This document shows, piece after piece, positions 45,955-55,892 of a stretch of DNA of 64,000 nucleotides. The notes under the pieces are model-generated. The model was given only the letters and a program-made list of their open reading frames with translations, was not told the origin of the DNA and did not search any database. Positions within the stretch are counted from its first letter, which is position 1; each line of letters starts with the position of its first letter. This DNA comes from Blepharisma stoltei (lineage: Eukaryota; Ciliophora; Heterotrichea; Heterotrichida; Blepharismidae): the NCBI GenBank assembly GCA_914767885.1, contig CAJZBQ010000047.1, positions 806,001 to 870,000 of the forward strand, written 5' to 3'. A program made the translations under genes and the position numbers.

Positions 45955-46224
45955 CTCCCCCCCCCCATCCTTGATCGAACGATTGACTGTAAAAATTCCT
46001 AAAATTTAGGGAAATTAACCCCCATCCTTGATCGAACGATTTTCATATCATGCAAATTTTTATATATATAAAAATATATTAGCTATCAAAAACTTGGGAA
46101 GATGTATCTAATGAAGTTGCTTTGAGAGTTTTGAGACAACAGAAAGCTGCGAAATCAACCATTCGAAGTGATTTAACCATCGGCCTCGGCTTAAAAGCTC
46201 AATAATCTATAAAATAGAGATTCT
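45955..46224 (+). mobile_element. MITE family C, left part
   Basis: Begins CTCCCCCCCCCCATCCTTGATCG with a second ATCCTTGATCGAACGATT about 60 bp in. The interior is nearly the same as at 61420-61956 (AAAACTTGGGAAGATGT). It is cut by the family B sequence that follows. Confidence 0.7.
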
Positions 46225-46227
46225 TTA

Positions 46228-46445
46228 CTCCCCCCTTTAAATTGGAACTAAAAATTTTGTTCTAATTTTTTTTTTTAAAAAAAATATCAATATAAAATTT
46301 TTTATAAAATATATAAAAATTTAAAAAAAAAATTTCAAAAACTTATCGAATTAGATTAATAAATTTGTTTAATAAAATGCTATTTACTCTTTATCCTTTA
46401 AAACAAAGCAAGATATAACTAAATTTTCATTATTAGTTAATGCGC
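46228..46445 (+). mobile_element. MITE family B, partial
   Basis: CTCCCCCCTTTAAATTGG start after TTA, with interior TTATCGAATTAGATTAATAA identical to the copy at 51541-52258. No right terminus before the minisatellite arm. Confidence 0.7.
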
Positions 46446-46849
46446 CACTCAAAAAAAATTAGGCCCAAAATATTAGGCAAAAAAAAATTAGGCCAAAAAA
46501 ATTAGGCCAAAAAAAATTAGGCCAAAAAAAATAGGCCAAAAAAAATTAGGCCAAAAAAAATTAGGCCAAAAAAAAATTAGGCCAAAAAAATTAGTCAAAA
46601 AAAATTAGGCCAAAAAAATTAGGCCAAAAAAAATTAGGCCAAAAAAATTAGGCCAAAAAAAATTAGGCCAAAAAAATTAGGCCAAAAAAAATTAGGCAAA
46701 AAAAATTAGGCTAAAAAAAATTAGGCCCAAAAAAATTAGGCTAAAAAAAAATTAGGCCAAAAAAAATTAGGCCAAAAAAAATTAGGCCAAAAAAAAATAG
46801 GCCAAAAAAAATTAGTCCAAAAGAATTTGACCCAGAGAGGAGGAACCAA

Positions 46850-47977
46850 TTAAACTGTTAAAAATCCTAGCCTGTTAATGAGGTGGGTAATTTTTTCTTC
46901 TAGTCAGTCTTTATGTAATAGTTGTTGGACCAAATTTTGAGGAAGTCCTGAAAACCCAACTTTGCATCCTAGCAATGCCCCTGCAGCAGCTGCATTAGTA
47001 TCAGCATCTCCTCCTTGAATGATGATATCTCTTATAGTGTCTTCGTAATTATCTTGCCTTAAAGCATGAAAAGTGCACCCTAAACAAATATAAGCATATC
47101 CCATATCTTCTCCATCAATAGGTGCCAAAGTTTGAAGGTCAATATTCATATACCTTCTTAGTGTTTCACTATTAAAATGATCACCGATGTTCCCTTTATG
47201 TGTATTATACTCCTCTATTTTTTCAGGCTTACAGCTCGAATTCACTTCTCCATCCAAAGTATTTGAATAATTTTGCAAAAAATTAGATGTAATTTCATAT
47301 GAGGCTTCTGTAATTGTGTTAGCATCTCTCATCCCTTGTAGCATTAATGAAATTGCAACTGTCTGGGCTATACTTGCAGCTAGACTCCTAGGGTCTGCAT
47401 GAGTGCATTTCCCTATCTCTTTTGTTTGTCTAATGACTTGTTCAGTGTTATTATAATTAATAATTCCTAGGATGCATGACCTCATGAGAGCTCCATTAGC
47501 TGCTAAGTTACATTGTCCTCCAATTCATATGTCAAGAGCAGCCATATGAGGATTTGTAAGAAACTCTTTATGACTAATAACTCTGCTTACTGTATATCCG
47601 CATCCTAATCCAGACTTATCGCCGAGCTCACGAAAGCCTTTTTTCTTCCATTCTCTTAATTTTTTGGCGAAATCTTGGAGATCCCAACCTCTTGACTGAA
47701 GATAGGAATTAAGGATGACTATCATTTGGTCTGTGTCATCACTTCAGTCACCTTCTGGGAATTTTCTACGCTTCTCCCAACCTAATAAAGTTAGAGGACG
47801 GTTTCTTCAATTGTCAGATGCTTCATCTGCTGATAAAAATTCTGTCCGGATACCAATGGCATCACCTAAAGCTTGCCCATATATACATCCACGGATTTTA
47901 TCCAAGAGTTCCTCTTTAGATAAAGGCTGAAGCTGAGATGAGTATTTTTGCAAAATTTCTGATAGGATTTGATCCAT
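46850..47977 (-). CDS. ADP-ribosylglycohydrolase, paralogue 2, intact
   Basis: 375 residues, uninterrupted apart from UGA-Trp codons. Same motifs as its neighbour: GCIYGQALGDAIGIRTEF, GDWSDDTDQMIVIL, GGDADTNAAAAGALLGCKVG. The two proteins are alike along their whole length and are tandem on the same strand, so they are a recent duplication. Start at ATG 47977 by analogy with paralogue 1. An in-frame ATG at 48058 would add a hydrophobic leader not seen in the partner. Confidence 0.93.
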
Positions 47978-48208
47978 ATGCAAATGATTAATATAATAAT
48001 TAGTATTAAAAAATAAATCATTAACAGTCAAAGTATAGATAAAATTTTTTTTAACCATAGGCCTTCATTATATTAAACAATTATCATATTAATTCAAAAA
48101 TGAGCACTGTTTTTACAAAAACAATATATTATTTAAATTTCCATTTATTACAGTTAATATGCATGCCTTATATATGCATATCAATTAAATATTTATGCAA
48201 TGCTTGAA

Positions 48209-51065
48209 TTAAATTTTATCATTTAAATTATCTATACTATTTTCTTCCTTCAATGTAACTATTTCTTTATTGATTTTCTTATATAGCTCATACCCGTATA
48301 TAGATTTCTATATCGAGCATAATGTCCTGGCCTCTTGAGCGAGCAAAACAGACTCTCTCAAAGAAATGAGCTCAATCTTTATATCAGTCAGTGTTAAAAA
48401 GTGCCATGTCAAAAATGATGACAAGTGTGAAAAAATTTGGCAAGTAAAACACGCCGATTTTAAAAATGGTTTTTTATTATTAAATTAATTTAAAATTTAA
48501 GATATCCAATTAGACTGAGAGCACCCAATCAATCAGGTTTTTGATATAAACCTAATCAAACACAAATGTAGCATTTTATTGGAGAGAAATAATGAGATCA
48601 TAAATATCTACGACTTTCATAAACTCAAAAGTGCGACTCCCCCCTTTAAACCCATCAAAAGTCTCCAAGAGTTCTTTCTTCAGTTGATAGATCTCTCAAA
48701 ATCTCCAATAATTTTTGGACTTATGCTTGATATAAGGTGTCATCAAGATGGCGTCCAGTATAGAGAAACTGACATGATTATTACCTAGAGAAAATTCAAA
48801 AGTGCGACTACCCCCTTTAACCCATCAAAAGTCTCCATTAGTTATTGCTTCTGTTGAAACATCTCTAAAAATCTCCATAACTTTTAGACTTATTCTTGAT
48901 TCAAGATGGCGTCGTCCAGTATGGAGAAACTGATACGAGTAATTCCTAAAGAAAAATTCAAAAGTGCGACTCCCCCCGTTAACTAATCAAAGGTCTCCAA
49001 GAGTGATTGTTTCAGTTGAGATATCTCTCAAAAACTCCAAATAATTTTTTGATTTATGCTTGATACAAGATGTCATCAAGATGGAGTCCAGTATTAAGAA
49101 ACTAACATGAAATAGCTTATAGAGAAAAATTCAAAAGTGTGATTCCCCCCTTTAACACATCAAAGGTCTCCAAGAGTTCTTGCTTCAGTTAAGACATCTC
49201 TCAAAATCTCCAATAATTTTTGGATTTATGCTTAATACAAGATGTCATCAATATGGTGCCCAGTATGGAGAAACTGACTTGAAATAGTATCTAAAGAAAA
49301 ATTCAAAAGTGCGACTCCCCCCGCTAACCAATCAAAATTCTCCACTAGTTATTGCTTTCGGTTGAGACATCTCTAAAAATCTCCAATAATTTTTAGACTT
49401 ATTCTTGATACAAGATATCGTCCAGTATGGAGAAGCTGAGAATGGTATCTAATTTTATTAATAAATTTTATAAATATCATTTATTATTTATGTATTTATT
49501 ATTATCATTATAATTATTATTAATTTATAAAGACCTTTTAAAAATTGATGCGTTTACTTGTCAAATTTTTTCTCACTTGTCACCATTTTTTGGCATGTCA
49601 CTTTTTAACACTTACTGATATAGAGATTGAGATCATCTCTTTGAGAGATTCTGTTTTGATCGTTCAAGAGGCCAGGACATTTTGCTCGATATAGAAATCT
49701 ATAAAGGGGTATGAGCTATACTTGTTTCTAAACTCCTTGCAATTTTTGTACAATTTATTTTTTTCAATCCAAACCCTGAAAATCCTTAATGAAGGACTGA
49801 TAGCTCTCATAAATTTTTTTGTCCCTGTCTTAAAATATTCAAATGGTACTAAAATTAGCACAACGACCATCCATATTTTCTCAAAAATTAAATCCAGTCC
49901 TTCACATAAATATGAAAGCAACACTCATAAGCACTCCAAAGTGAAAATAAATGGAGTAATGCATATATTTATCAGTGTAAAACTCCTTAAAAAGCTAATA
50001 ACCATGCTGATTACTGCATCATTTCTAATACCTCTTATTAAAACCCCACACAATTTTAACCCGAATATAAAAAAGGTTAAAAAAGCAATAAAAGCAGGAT
50101 AAGCCACTTTTGTCACAGAATAAGCTCATTCTCTAAATGCTGAACAATTATATATAAATGCTGGCATAAACGCAAACAAGAATTTTTCAGTGTGTTCTCC
50201 AAAGATAAATCCTCGCTTTATCAGCTTTTTACCATAATGGTCTTGAAAAATGTCTTTTTGCAATTTTGCAAATGATACTACATCATCATATTAAAATATG
50301 ACGTCGCTCGAATTTTCTGGTCTCCTGACAAAAAATTCATCTCTCGCATATTTTAATTATGAGGTTGTTTCCCTGGTGAAATTATCCTAGCTTTGTCAGG
50401 GAAGCCAGAGCCGGGCAGTTTTTCCTACCTGACTCCAGATCTTAGGGGATGGAATTTTACAGAATGGTACCACTTACTAGGTGGTGAAGACTGGAAACCT
50501 TTAGGTTGTCGATCGGACCCAAGTAAGTGCCTGAGCTCAAAGAAGAGTTGTCAAGTCCAAACTTCAAGACTGGAGTCCTCACTGGTGAGCAAAGTCAGAG
50601 ATGGTCATACTTTTGAGGAAAATGGTGCGAAATTCTCCCCAGAGCTGTTTTTGGGGTAGCTGTGGTCGAGCAACCTGCTAGTGCAAGTTAATGTGTTATA
50701 GACAATTAAAATTAAAATACTACGTCATCAAAATGATACTGCTTAAACCCTATTTTATTGACTTCTTTGTATTTTCGCCAATACTTTGGGAATATTTTGA
50801 ACATAGAATAGAGTGCTATTATATAGGCAACTGAAAAGGAAAAATAGGAAATTAATAATTCAATTGGGATTCCAAAGATTAACAGAAAAATTAGGAGCCA
50901 AAACTGAATTCATGTGGAGGTTTGGTCTGTTTTTTTGATCATAAAGGATACTTTTGAGGATTCGTCAAAGTTTATAGTAAATGAAATTGCGAGGATGTCT
51001 GATATAGCAAATATTTGGCCTTCTTTGTCAATTAGATACCCTTCAGAAAGGTATAGAGGTTCCAT
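48209..51065 (-). CDS. multi-pass membrane protein, two insertions
   Basis: 325 residues after removing 50289-50716 (with one 14-bp repeat) and 48284-49718 (with one TA). It starts MEPLYLSEGYLIDKEGQ. Hydrophobic segments include WIQFWLLIFLLIFGIPIELL, AYPAFIAFLTFFIFGLKLCG and IWMVVVLILVPFEYF, separated by basic loops. The C-terminus is a charged tail (KKINKEIVTLKEENSIDNLN) that is reached only after the 1.4-kb element is removed. No family recognised; transporter or structural membrane role unknown. Confidence 0.7.
48284..49718. mobile_element. 1.4-kb long-TIR element
   Basis: 1435 bp with about 150-bp terminal inverted repeats (TAGCTCATACCC...GGGTATGAGCTA), TA on both flanks and no coding frame. 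The interior carries a five-copy satellite. Excision with one TA restores NKYKKINKEIV in the host protein. Confidence 0.88.
48622..49445. repeat. five-copy tandem repeat, about 170 bp unit
   Basis: Units begin near 48622, 48790, 48953, 49131 and 49301, each starting TCAAAAGTGCGACTCCCCCC and containing CAAGATGGCGTCCAGTATGG-like text. Copies have diverged. They fill the middle of the long-TIR element. Confidence 0.85.
50289..50716 (+). mobile_element. retroposon with 14-bp duplication in coding exon
   Basis: 428 bp. ATACTACATCATCA (50275-50288) and ATACTACGTCATCA (50717-50730) differ at one base. The 5' end is ATATGACGTCGC and the tail is AATTAAAATTAAA. Excision reads QYHFDDVVSFAKLQKDIF in the host. 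Confidence 0.85.
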
Positions 51066-51193
51066 TAGGAGATATTTAATGAGAAATTGAGTTTAAATAA
51101 TAAATTTAATATTAAATAATTATTTCAGCATTTTAAGGATATTTTAGTATAGAATGCTAATGTGGAAAAATCTACTTAACAATAGTTTTTAAT

Positions 51194-54083
51194 CTAAGGT
51201 TTGACAATTTTGCCTTCTCCACCTTCTGAATAGGTTCCAGTTTGGCCTTTCTCTTAGACGCAAGCTAATGTTTCTGAGGAAAACTTCTTTATAAATTTTT
51301 CTCTGTTATTCTATAAAATCTGTTTTTTAGAATAATACATTACTATCAAAAAATATGAAGGCTTTTTTATCCTTGGAATCTTAAATAACCCTCTCTTTTT
51401 CAATGGATTTTTCTCCTGGCGTTGTATAAGCTTTTTTACCTGTTGCATATTCTACCTGTGTCATTTCAGTCACAACTTTAACTGTCTCTTTCACTATTTT
51501 TCCTTTTGGCTGGTCTTGGTATCCTTCCTTTGGCCTCTGACTCCCCCCCCTTTAAATTGGAACTAAAAATTTTGTTCCAATTTAAAGGGGGGTTAAGAAA
51601 ATTTTTTAAAAACAAAATCATTATAAAATTTAAAAAAAAAAAAAATTCAAAAATTTATCGAATTAGATTAATAAATTTGTTTAATAAAATGCTATTTACT
51701 CTTTATCCTTTAAAACAAAGCAAGATATAACTAAAATTTTATTATTAATTAATATGCCACTAAAAAAAAAATTTTAGAAAATTTATTAATCAAAGTGCTA
51801 ATTTTTGTTTAAATAAGATGCTATTTATACTCTATTCTTTTAAAATAAAGCAAGAGATAAGTAAATTTTGAATTTTTGTAAAGAATTCGTATTGAATTTA
51901 TATCAAAGCTATTTAAATAAAAAATATCATTTTTATCAAAAAAATAAAATTTTTTTTTAAAAATTTTTTTAAAAACAAAAAAAATTAAATTTTTTTAAAA
52001 ATTTACAATTAAGGATAATAAATTTATTTAAATAAGATGTTCTTTATACTCTATTCTTTAAACAAGAGCAGGATATAACTAAATTTTAAATTTTAGTTAA
52101 GAAGAAACATTTAAAATTATATCAAAACTTTTTACATAAAAATTATACATAATTTTTTATTATAAAATTAAATTTTGTTCCAATTTAAAGGGGGATTAAT
52201 TTACCAAAAAAGTGGCAATTTTACCTATATTTTGTTCTAATTTAAAGGGGGGGGGGAGTGAGTTACATCTTCATATCTTTCTTGGCTGCTTGAGATTACG
52301 CCTTCCATTTTTTCGACGCCTTGCACGGGTTTTGGCTTTGCCTCATCATATATAGCGCTTTCCCGAGGATGGCGCGGAATGGCGCCATCCTCGGGAAAGT
52401 CAACTAAGCATCCACACGGGAACTGGGAGTTCCACGTGTGGATGCCATTTTTGACATGTGGGATCCAAACTTCCACATGTCAAAATGGCATCCACACGTG
52501 GAACTCCCAGTTCCCGTGTGGATGCCTTCCTGGCTTTCCCGAGGATGGCGCCATTCCGCGCCATCCTCGGGAAAGCGCTATACCTGTTTTCCTTCAGTTC
52601 CTACTCCACTGTGATAAGATCCTGACTGAGCGGGCGGCATATCATATACCTGTTTTCCTTCAGTCCCTACTCCACTATGATAAGATCCTTCAGTAAGAGG
52701 GAATGCCTGCTTTGATTGAGCTGGTGGCATATCATACTGCCTTGTTTCCTTCTCTGGATAATTAGTATGGATTTCCGGCTGTTTAGTATAAGTTTCTTGT
52801 TGTTTTGGATAATGGCTATAAGTTTCTTGCTCAGGATGCTTAATATAACCTTCTTGATACTCTGGATGCTGCTTATGGGCTTTCTCAGGATAAGCTTCTG
52901 ACTGTTCTGGGTGCTTGGCTATGCTTTCTGGATGTTTAGAATGAGGTTCAAGCTCAGAGCGCTGCGTATGGGAAGGGACAACTTCTGGGGATTCTATTCC
53001 TATGTATTTAGGAGATGATTCTTCATGGACGTTTCGAGATTCAGTTCCAAGATGTGCAGCCGGCTTTGAGCGGGGGGGGAATTCTTCAGGATTTTCATAT
53101 GCACTGCGCTTGGGAGAATGCTCATAAGGCCGCTCATGTTTTTTTGATTTTTTGACGATGGGGGCTTTTGGCTCACCTGGTCTTTCTTCTTGTCCTTCTA
53201 TGTCATGCTTTTTTGATTTCTTGACTTTGGGAGCTTTTTGTTCACCTAGTCTTTCTTCTTCTCCTTCTAGGTCATGCTTTTTTGATTTTTTGACTTTGGG
53301 AGCTTTTGGTTCGCCTAGTCTTTCTTCTTCTCCTTCTAGGTCATGCTTTTTGGATTTCTTGACTATGGGAGCTTTTGGCTCGCCTATTCTTTCTTCATCT
53401 CCTTCTAGGCCATGCTTTTTGGATTTTTTTACCATAGGAGCATTTTGTTCTCCAAATCTTACTTCTTGTCTTTCTGGTCTGGATTTCCCTATACCACCTC
53501 CTATTGGAATCGCTCCAGCTTGCATTTCTTGTTCAGGCTTTTGATGCAAAATTTCTTCATGCTGTCCTTTTCCTAGTCCTTGAGGCCTGTTTATATCTTG
53601 TTGAGGAGTTTGATGCGAAGTTTCTTTATGCTGCCCTTCTTTTCCATGACTTTTTGATTTATTTAAATATCCAAGCCCTTCTCCAGTCCTTCCAGTAGAC
53701 TCTTCTCCTTGGTCTATATCCATAATTAGTCAAACAGCCCCAGCTTTTTCATCTTTATAGAAGATTTCAACCCATTCATCAAAGATTTTATCACGAAAGA
53801 CTTTTGATAAAGGTACATTAGCGCTTCCGATTTCTTGGTCTCCGGTGAGTGTTCGTTTATCCCATAAACTGATTAGAATATTTTCTTCTTGAGCTTCTGG
53901 GTTGAATTCAAATCTTTCGTCCCAGCGTGGGGTCATGCCTCCTTTTTCACTAACGTGAGAAATTTTTTCCTGATTCCCAATTCTGATTACGCAATAAGGG
54001 TCCATTGAAGTCAGACCTAAGTCTCGCTCGAGTTTTGCTCCAAGAGGGCGGATTCTTAGCGTTCCTTGATTATGTGATGCCAT
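51194..54083 (-). CDS. C2-domain protein with repetitive charged region, three insertions
   Basis: 595 residues after removing 52353-52580 (TA), 51541-52258 (3-bp repeat) and the 51231-51381 segment (TA). Residues about 5-117 are a C2 domain (LGLTSMDPYCVIRIGNQ; MTPRWDERFEF; ISLWDKRTLTGDQEIGSA), the Ca2+/phospholipid-binding fold with Asp residues at loop positions. Then come five repeats of about 23 residues with the core KKSKKHDLEGEEERLGE, and a His/Pro/Tyr/Glu-rich stretch with PPAQSGSYHSGVGTEGKQVY repeats. The final part, KGKIVKETVKVVTEMTQ, comes after the MITE. Likely a peripheral membrane protein. The last insertion is the least certain; without it the protein ends at TAA 51381-51383. 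Confidence 0.75.
51231..51381. other. candidate short IES with terminal inverted repeats
   Basis: 151 bp bounded by TA (51231-51232 and 51382-51383), with ends TAGGTTCCAG and TAAGATTCCA as inverted repeats. Removal replaces a stop with KERVIYSEGGEGKIVKP. Confidence 0.55.
51541..52258. mobile_element. MITE family B, full copy in coding exon
   Basis: 718 bp. Both ends have doubled subterminal CCCCCTTTAAATTGGAAC blocks. Flanked by TGA (51538-51540, 52259-52261), which is TCA in gene sense. Excision reads YEDVTQRPKEGYQDQ. No TA lies at the 3' junction. Confidence 0.85.
52353..52580. mobile_element. fold-back element family D in coding exon
   Basis: 228 bp, TA on both flanks. Outer ends TAGCGCTTTCCCGAGGATGG are inverted, and each end also folds on itself (GAGGATGGCGC...GCGCCATCCTC). 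The central large palindrome has TCCACACGTGGA-type cores. Excision reads EGKQVYDEAKPKPV. Confidence 0.88.
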
Positions 54084-54483
54084 TTTTATTGTGTATTAAA
54101 GACCAACCATGTTGGAAACTAGTCTGATGGTCATTCCTTATTTGTTAATTTCGAATGATTTGATTAATTATTTTATAAAATAGTTTTGATGATAGGAAAA
54201 ATTATTTAAACGGTGTAGGCTTATAGTCAAACAAATTTTATTAAAAATATTCTCTTTCTACCCTTTATTTATATATATCACAATAAATTAATTAATGAAA
54301 CATGTTTTTTAAACTAAATATCAATAAAATATAATTAATAAAAGGGCTTTAAACTTAATAAACAATTTTGAATCAATTTTTAAAAAAATTTCGGCAAAAT
54401 TATTTTTAATAATCCAGACCAAATCTGGCTTGAGCTATTTTCTTCTAGTTCACGATATTCTTCGCCCACTCAGAAACTCATAA
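54084..54483. other. divergent intergenic region
   Basis: AT-rich, between divergent genes. Nothing seen. Confidence 0.5.
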
Positions 54484-55299
54484 ATGGCAAGCAAAACAGG
54501 ATTTGAAAATCAATCTTTGCCCACGTTTAGAATCGACGATCCTCCAAGAAGGCGTTACTCCTGTCCAAACGCCCCACAAAGAAGCCGAGTTAACTCTTCA
54601 TTCAGTTCTTTCTCAACCTCTTCAGATCTACCTACTAAAGACGGCTGATTAAAAAAAAGGTCAAAAAATATATTCCACCGCTGACAATGGAGATATTTTG
54701 TCTTGCAGAACAAAAAGTTGTCTTATTTTCGTAAGAAAACCGACATCCAGCCTGCATATGTAATTAACTTTGACTTAGTTACTGTTGATGTGCAAGTTAT
54801 AAAAGGGTGAAGTGGAAAAAAAATATATTGATGCTTTTCCGATTTTTTTTTTTCAGTTAAAAGTGACTGAAAAAATTTCTTCTGAGGATATATATATTTT
54901 TATATGCTGTTTTTGAGTAAGATGCACCATTATGTTTTTTCAACCCTCACTTTGTATTTTCTTACTTTTTTAGTTATTTTTTTTAATATTTAAACATTTT
55001 CTTGAAATTTTCAGTCACTTTTGACTGTAAAAAAGCAGAAAAATGTAGTATTTTTCACCTCACCAGTTATAAACCCAAATGATCCAAGCTCACTAATGAT
55101 AGTGCCGCTGGGGTCTAAACGAATTTTAGAACTTAAAGCAAAAACTTCTCAAGAACTAGCAGACTGAGCTTTAGCCTTGCATTTTCATATAAGTGTGTCA
55201 GATGGTAGGACTAAAGATTTAGTGACACTTAACCAAAAAAAGGAATTTTGAAAATTTTGATATACAGTTTTTAATGAATTTAGGATAAAAAATAATTAA
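54484..55299 (+). CDS. PH-domain protein, insertion inside the PH domain
   Basis: 181 residues after removing 54804-55064 and one 9-bp repeat. After a Ser-rich leader, the PH domain runs from GWLKKRSKNIFHRWQWRYFV through NKKLSYFRKK and RILELKAKTSQELADWALAL. The last piece contains the invariant PH C-terminal helix Trp, encoded by UGA. The insertion splits the fold between strands (VQVI / NPNDPSS), so only the excised form folds. It binds phosphoinositides or proteins at membranes. The next frame on the strand (55296-55892) has no ATG, so the two may be one gene with an unresolved junction near 55.3 kb. Confidence 0.8.
54804..55064. mobile_element. TIR element with 9-bp target duplication
   Basis: 261 bp. 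AGTTATAAA at 54795-54803 and 55065-55073. Ends GGGTGAAGTGGAAAA and TTTTTCACCTCACC are inverted, with a further inner inverted pair (AAAGTGACTGAAAAA / TTTCAGTCACTTT). A 9-bp duplication is typical of Mutator-like elements; 8 bp (hAT-like) cannot be excluded. Confidence 0.8.
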
Positions 55300-55892
55300 A
55301 AAATATAACAAATAATGAAGGAAAATTTGATAGAATTTCAGATTACCAGTTCAGACAATCAGCTTCTACCGGCGATATTTTGCTTTTTAGAAGCAAAAAT
55401 ATAGCTGCGAAAATACAAAGAAGCTTGACTCGAAGCAAATTTGACCATGTCGCTATGCTTTTGTGCTATTCTTCAGGCAAGATTGGATTACTAGAAGCTA
55501 CTGGGCTGGATGGGGTTAGCATAGTGTTTTGAGACGATTTTTTAATGTATAATTGGAATTTGTTGTATACAAGAATTGTATATAGAAAACTAAATATCGA
55601 AAGATCGCAAAAGGTGCTGGACATTTTGAGTGATTTCGTTGACAAAGTTAAAGGAAAAGAATATAAAATAACAGCACAGAAATTATTCAGAAAACGAGAA
55701 AATTTAAAGCCGGGATATGAAAAAAATTTCTTTTGCTCTGAATTGATTGCGTCTGCTTATAAATCATTGGGGTTGCTTCCTGATAACGTACCTTCATCTC
55801 ATTATTGGCCTGGACATTTTGCAAATGAAAATAAAATTGAACTAGTCGGAGCGTCACTTAGTCCAGAGTTGCTTATTGATATGGAATTATAA
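55296..55892 (+). CDS. YiiX/C92-like permuted papain-fold domain
   Basis: About 198 codons, open from 55296 with no in-frame ATG before the conserved core. The core STGDILLFRSK, then SKFDHVAMLL (candidate His), EATGLDGVSIVFWDDF, FFCSELIASAY (candidate Cys) and SHYWPGHFA follows the permuted NlpC/P60 (YaeF/YiiX) layout: His before Cys and a late basic/aromatic motif. Such domains are cysteine amidases or peptidases. UGA-Trp in VFWDDF. Most likely the C-terminal half of the preceding PH gene: excising a 33-nt TA-bounded segment (about 55281-55314) would fuse the frames, but this is speculative. Confidence 0.65.

Larger units (their letters stand above)
45362..46838. repeat. fold-back element with minisatellite arms
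   Basis: About 1.48 kb. The left arm (about 45377-45770) is some 25 copies of a 13-15 bp unit TTTTTTTGGCCTAA. The right arm (about 46450-46825) is a similar number of the inverted unit TTAGGCCAAAAAAA. Outer ends match (CTAATTCTTTCAGACTAAT against CAAATTCTTTTGGACTAAT). The 680 bp between the arms holds two other MITEs. It lies exactly between two paralogous genes. Confidence 0.8.

Noticed and set aside
45377-46825. CRISPR-like array
   Set aside because: The arrays are head-to-tail minisatellite units of 13-15 bp with no spacers, in a eukaryotic genome.
52379-52696. Frames crossing the fold-back element, and the antisense frame at 53152-53544
   Set aside because: Shadows of palindromic DNA and of the repetitive C2-protein coding region on the other strand.
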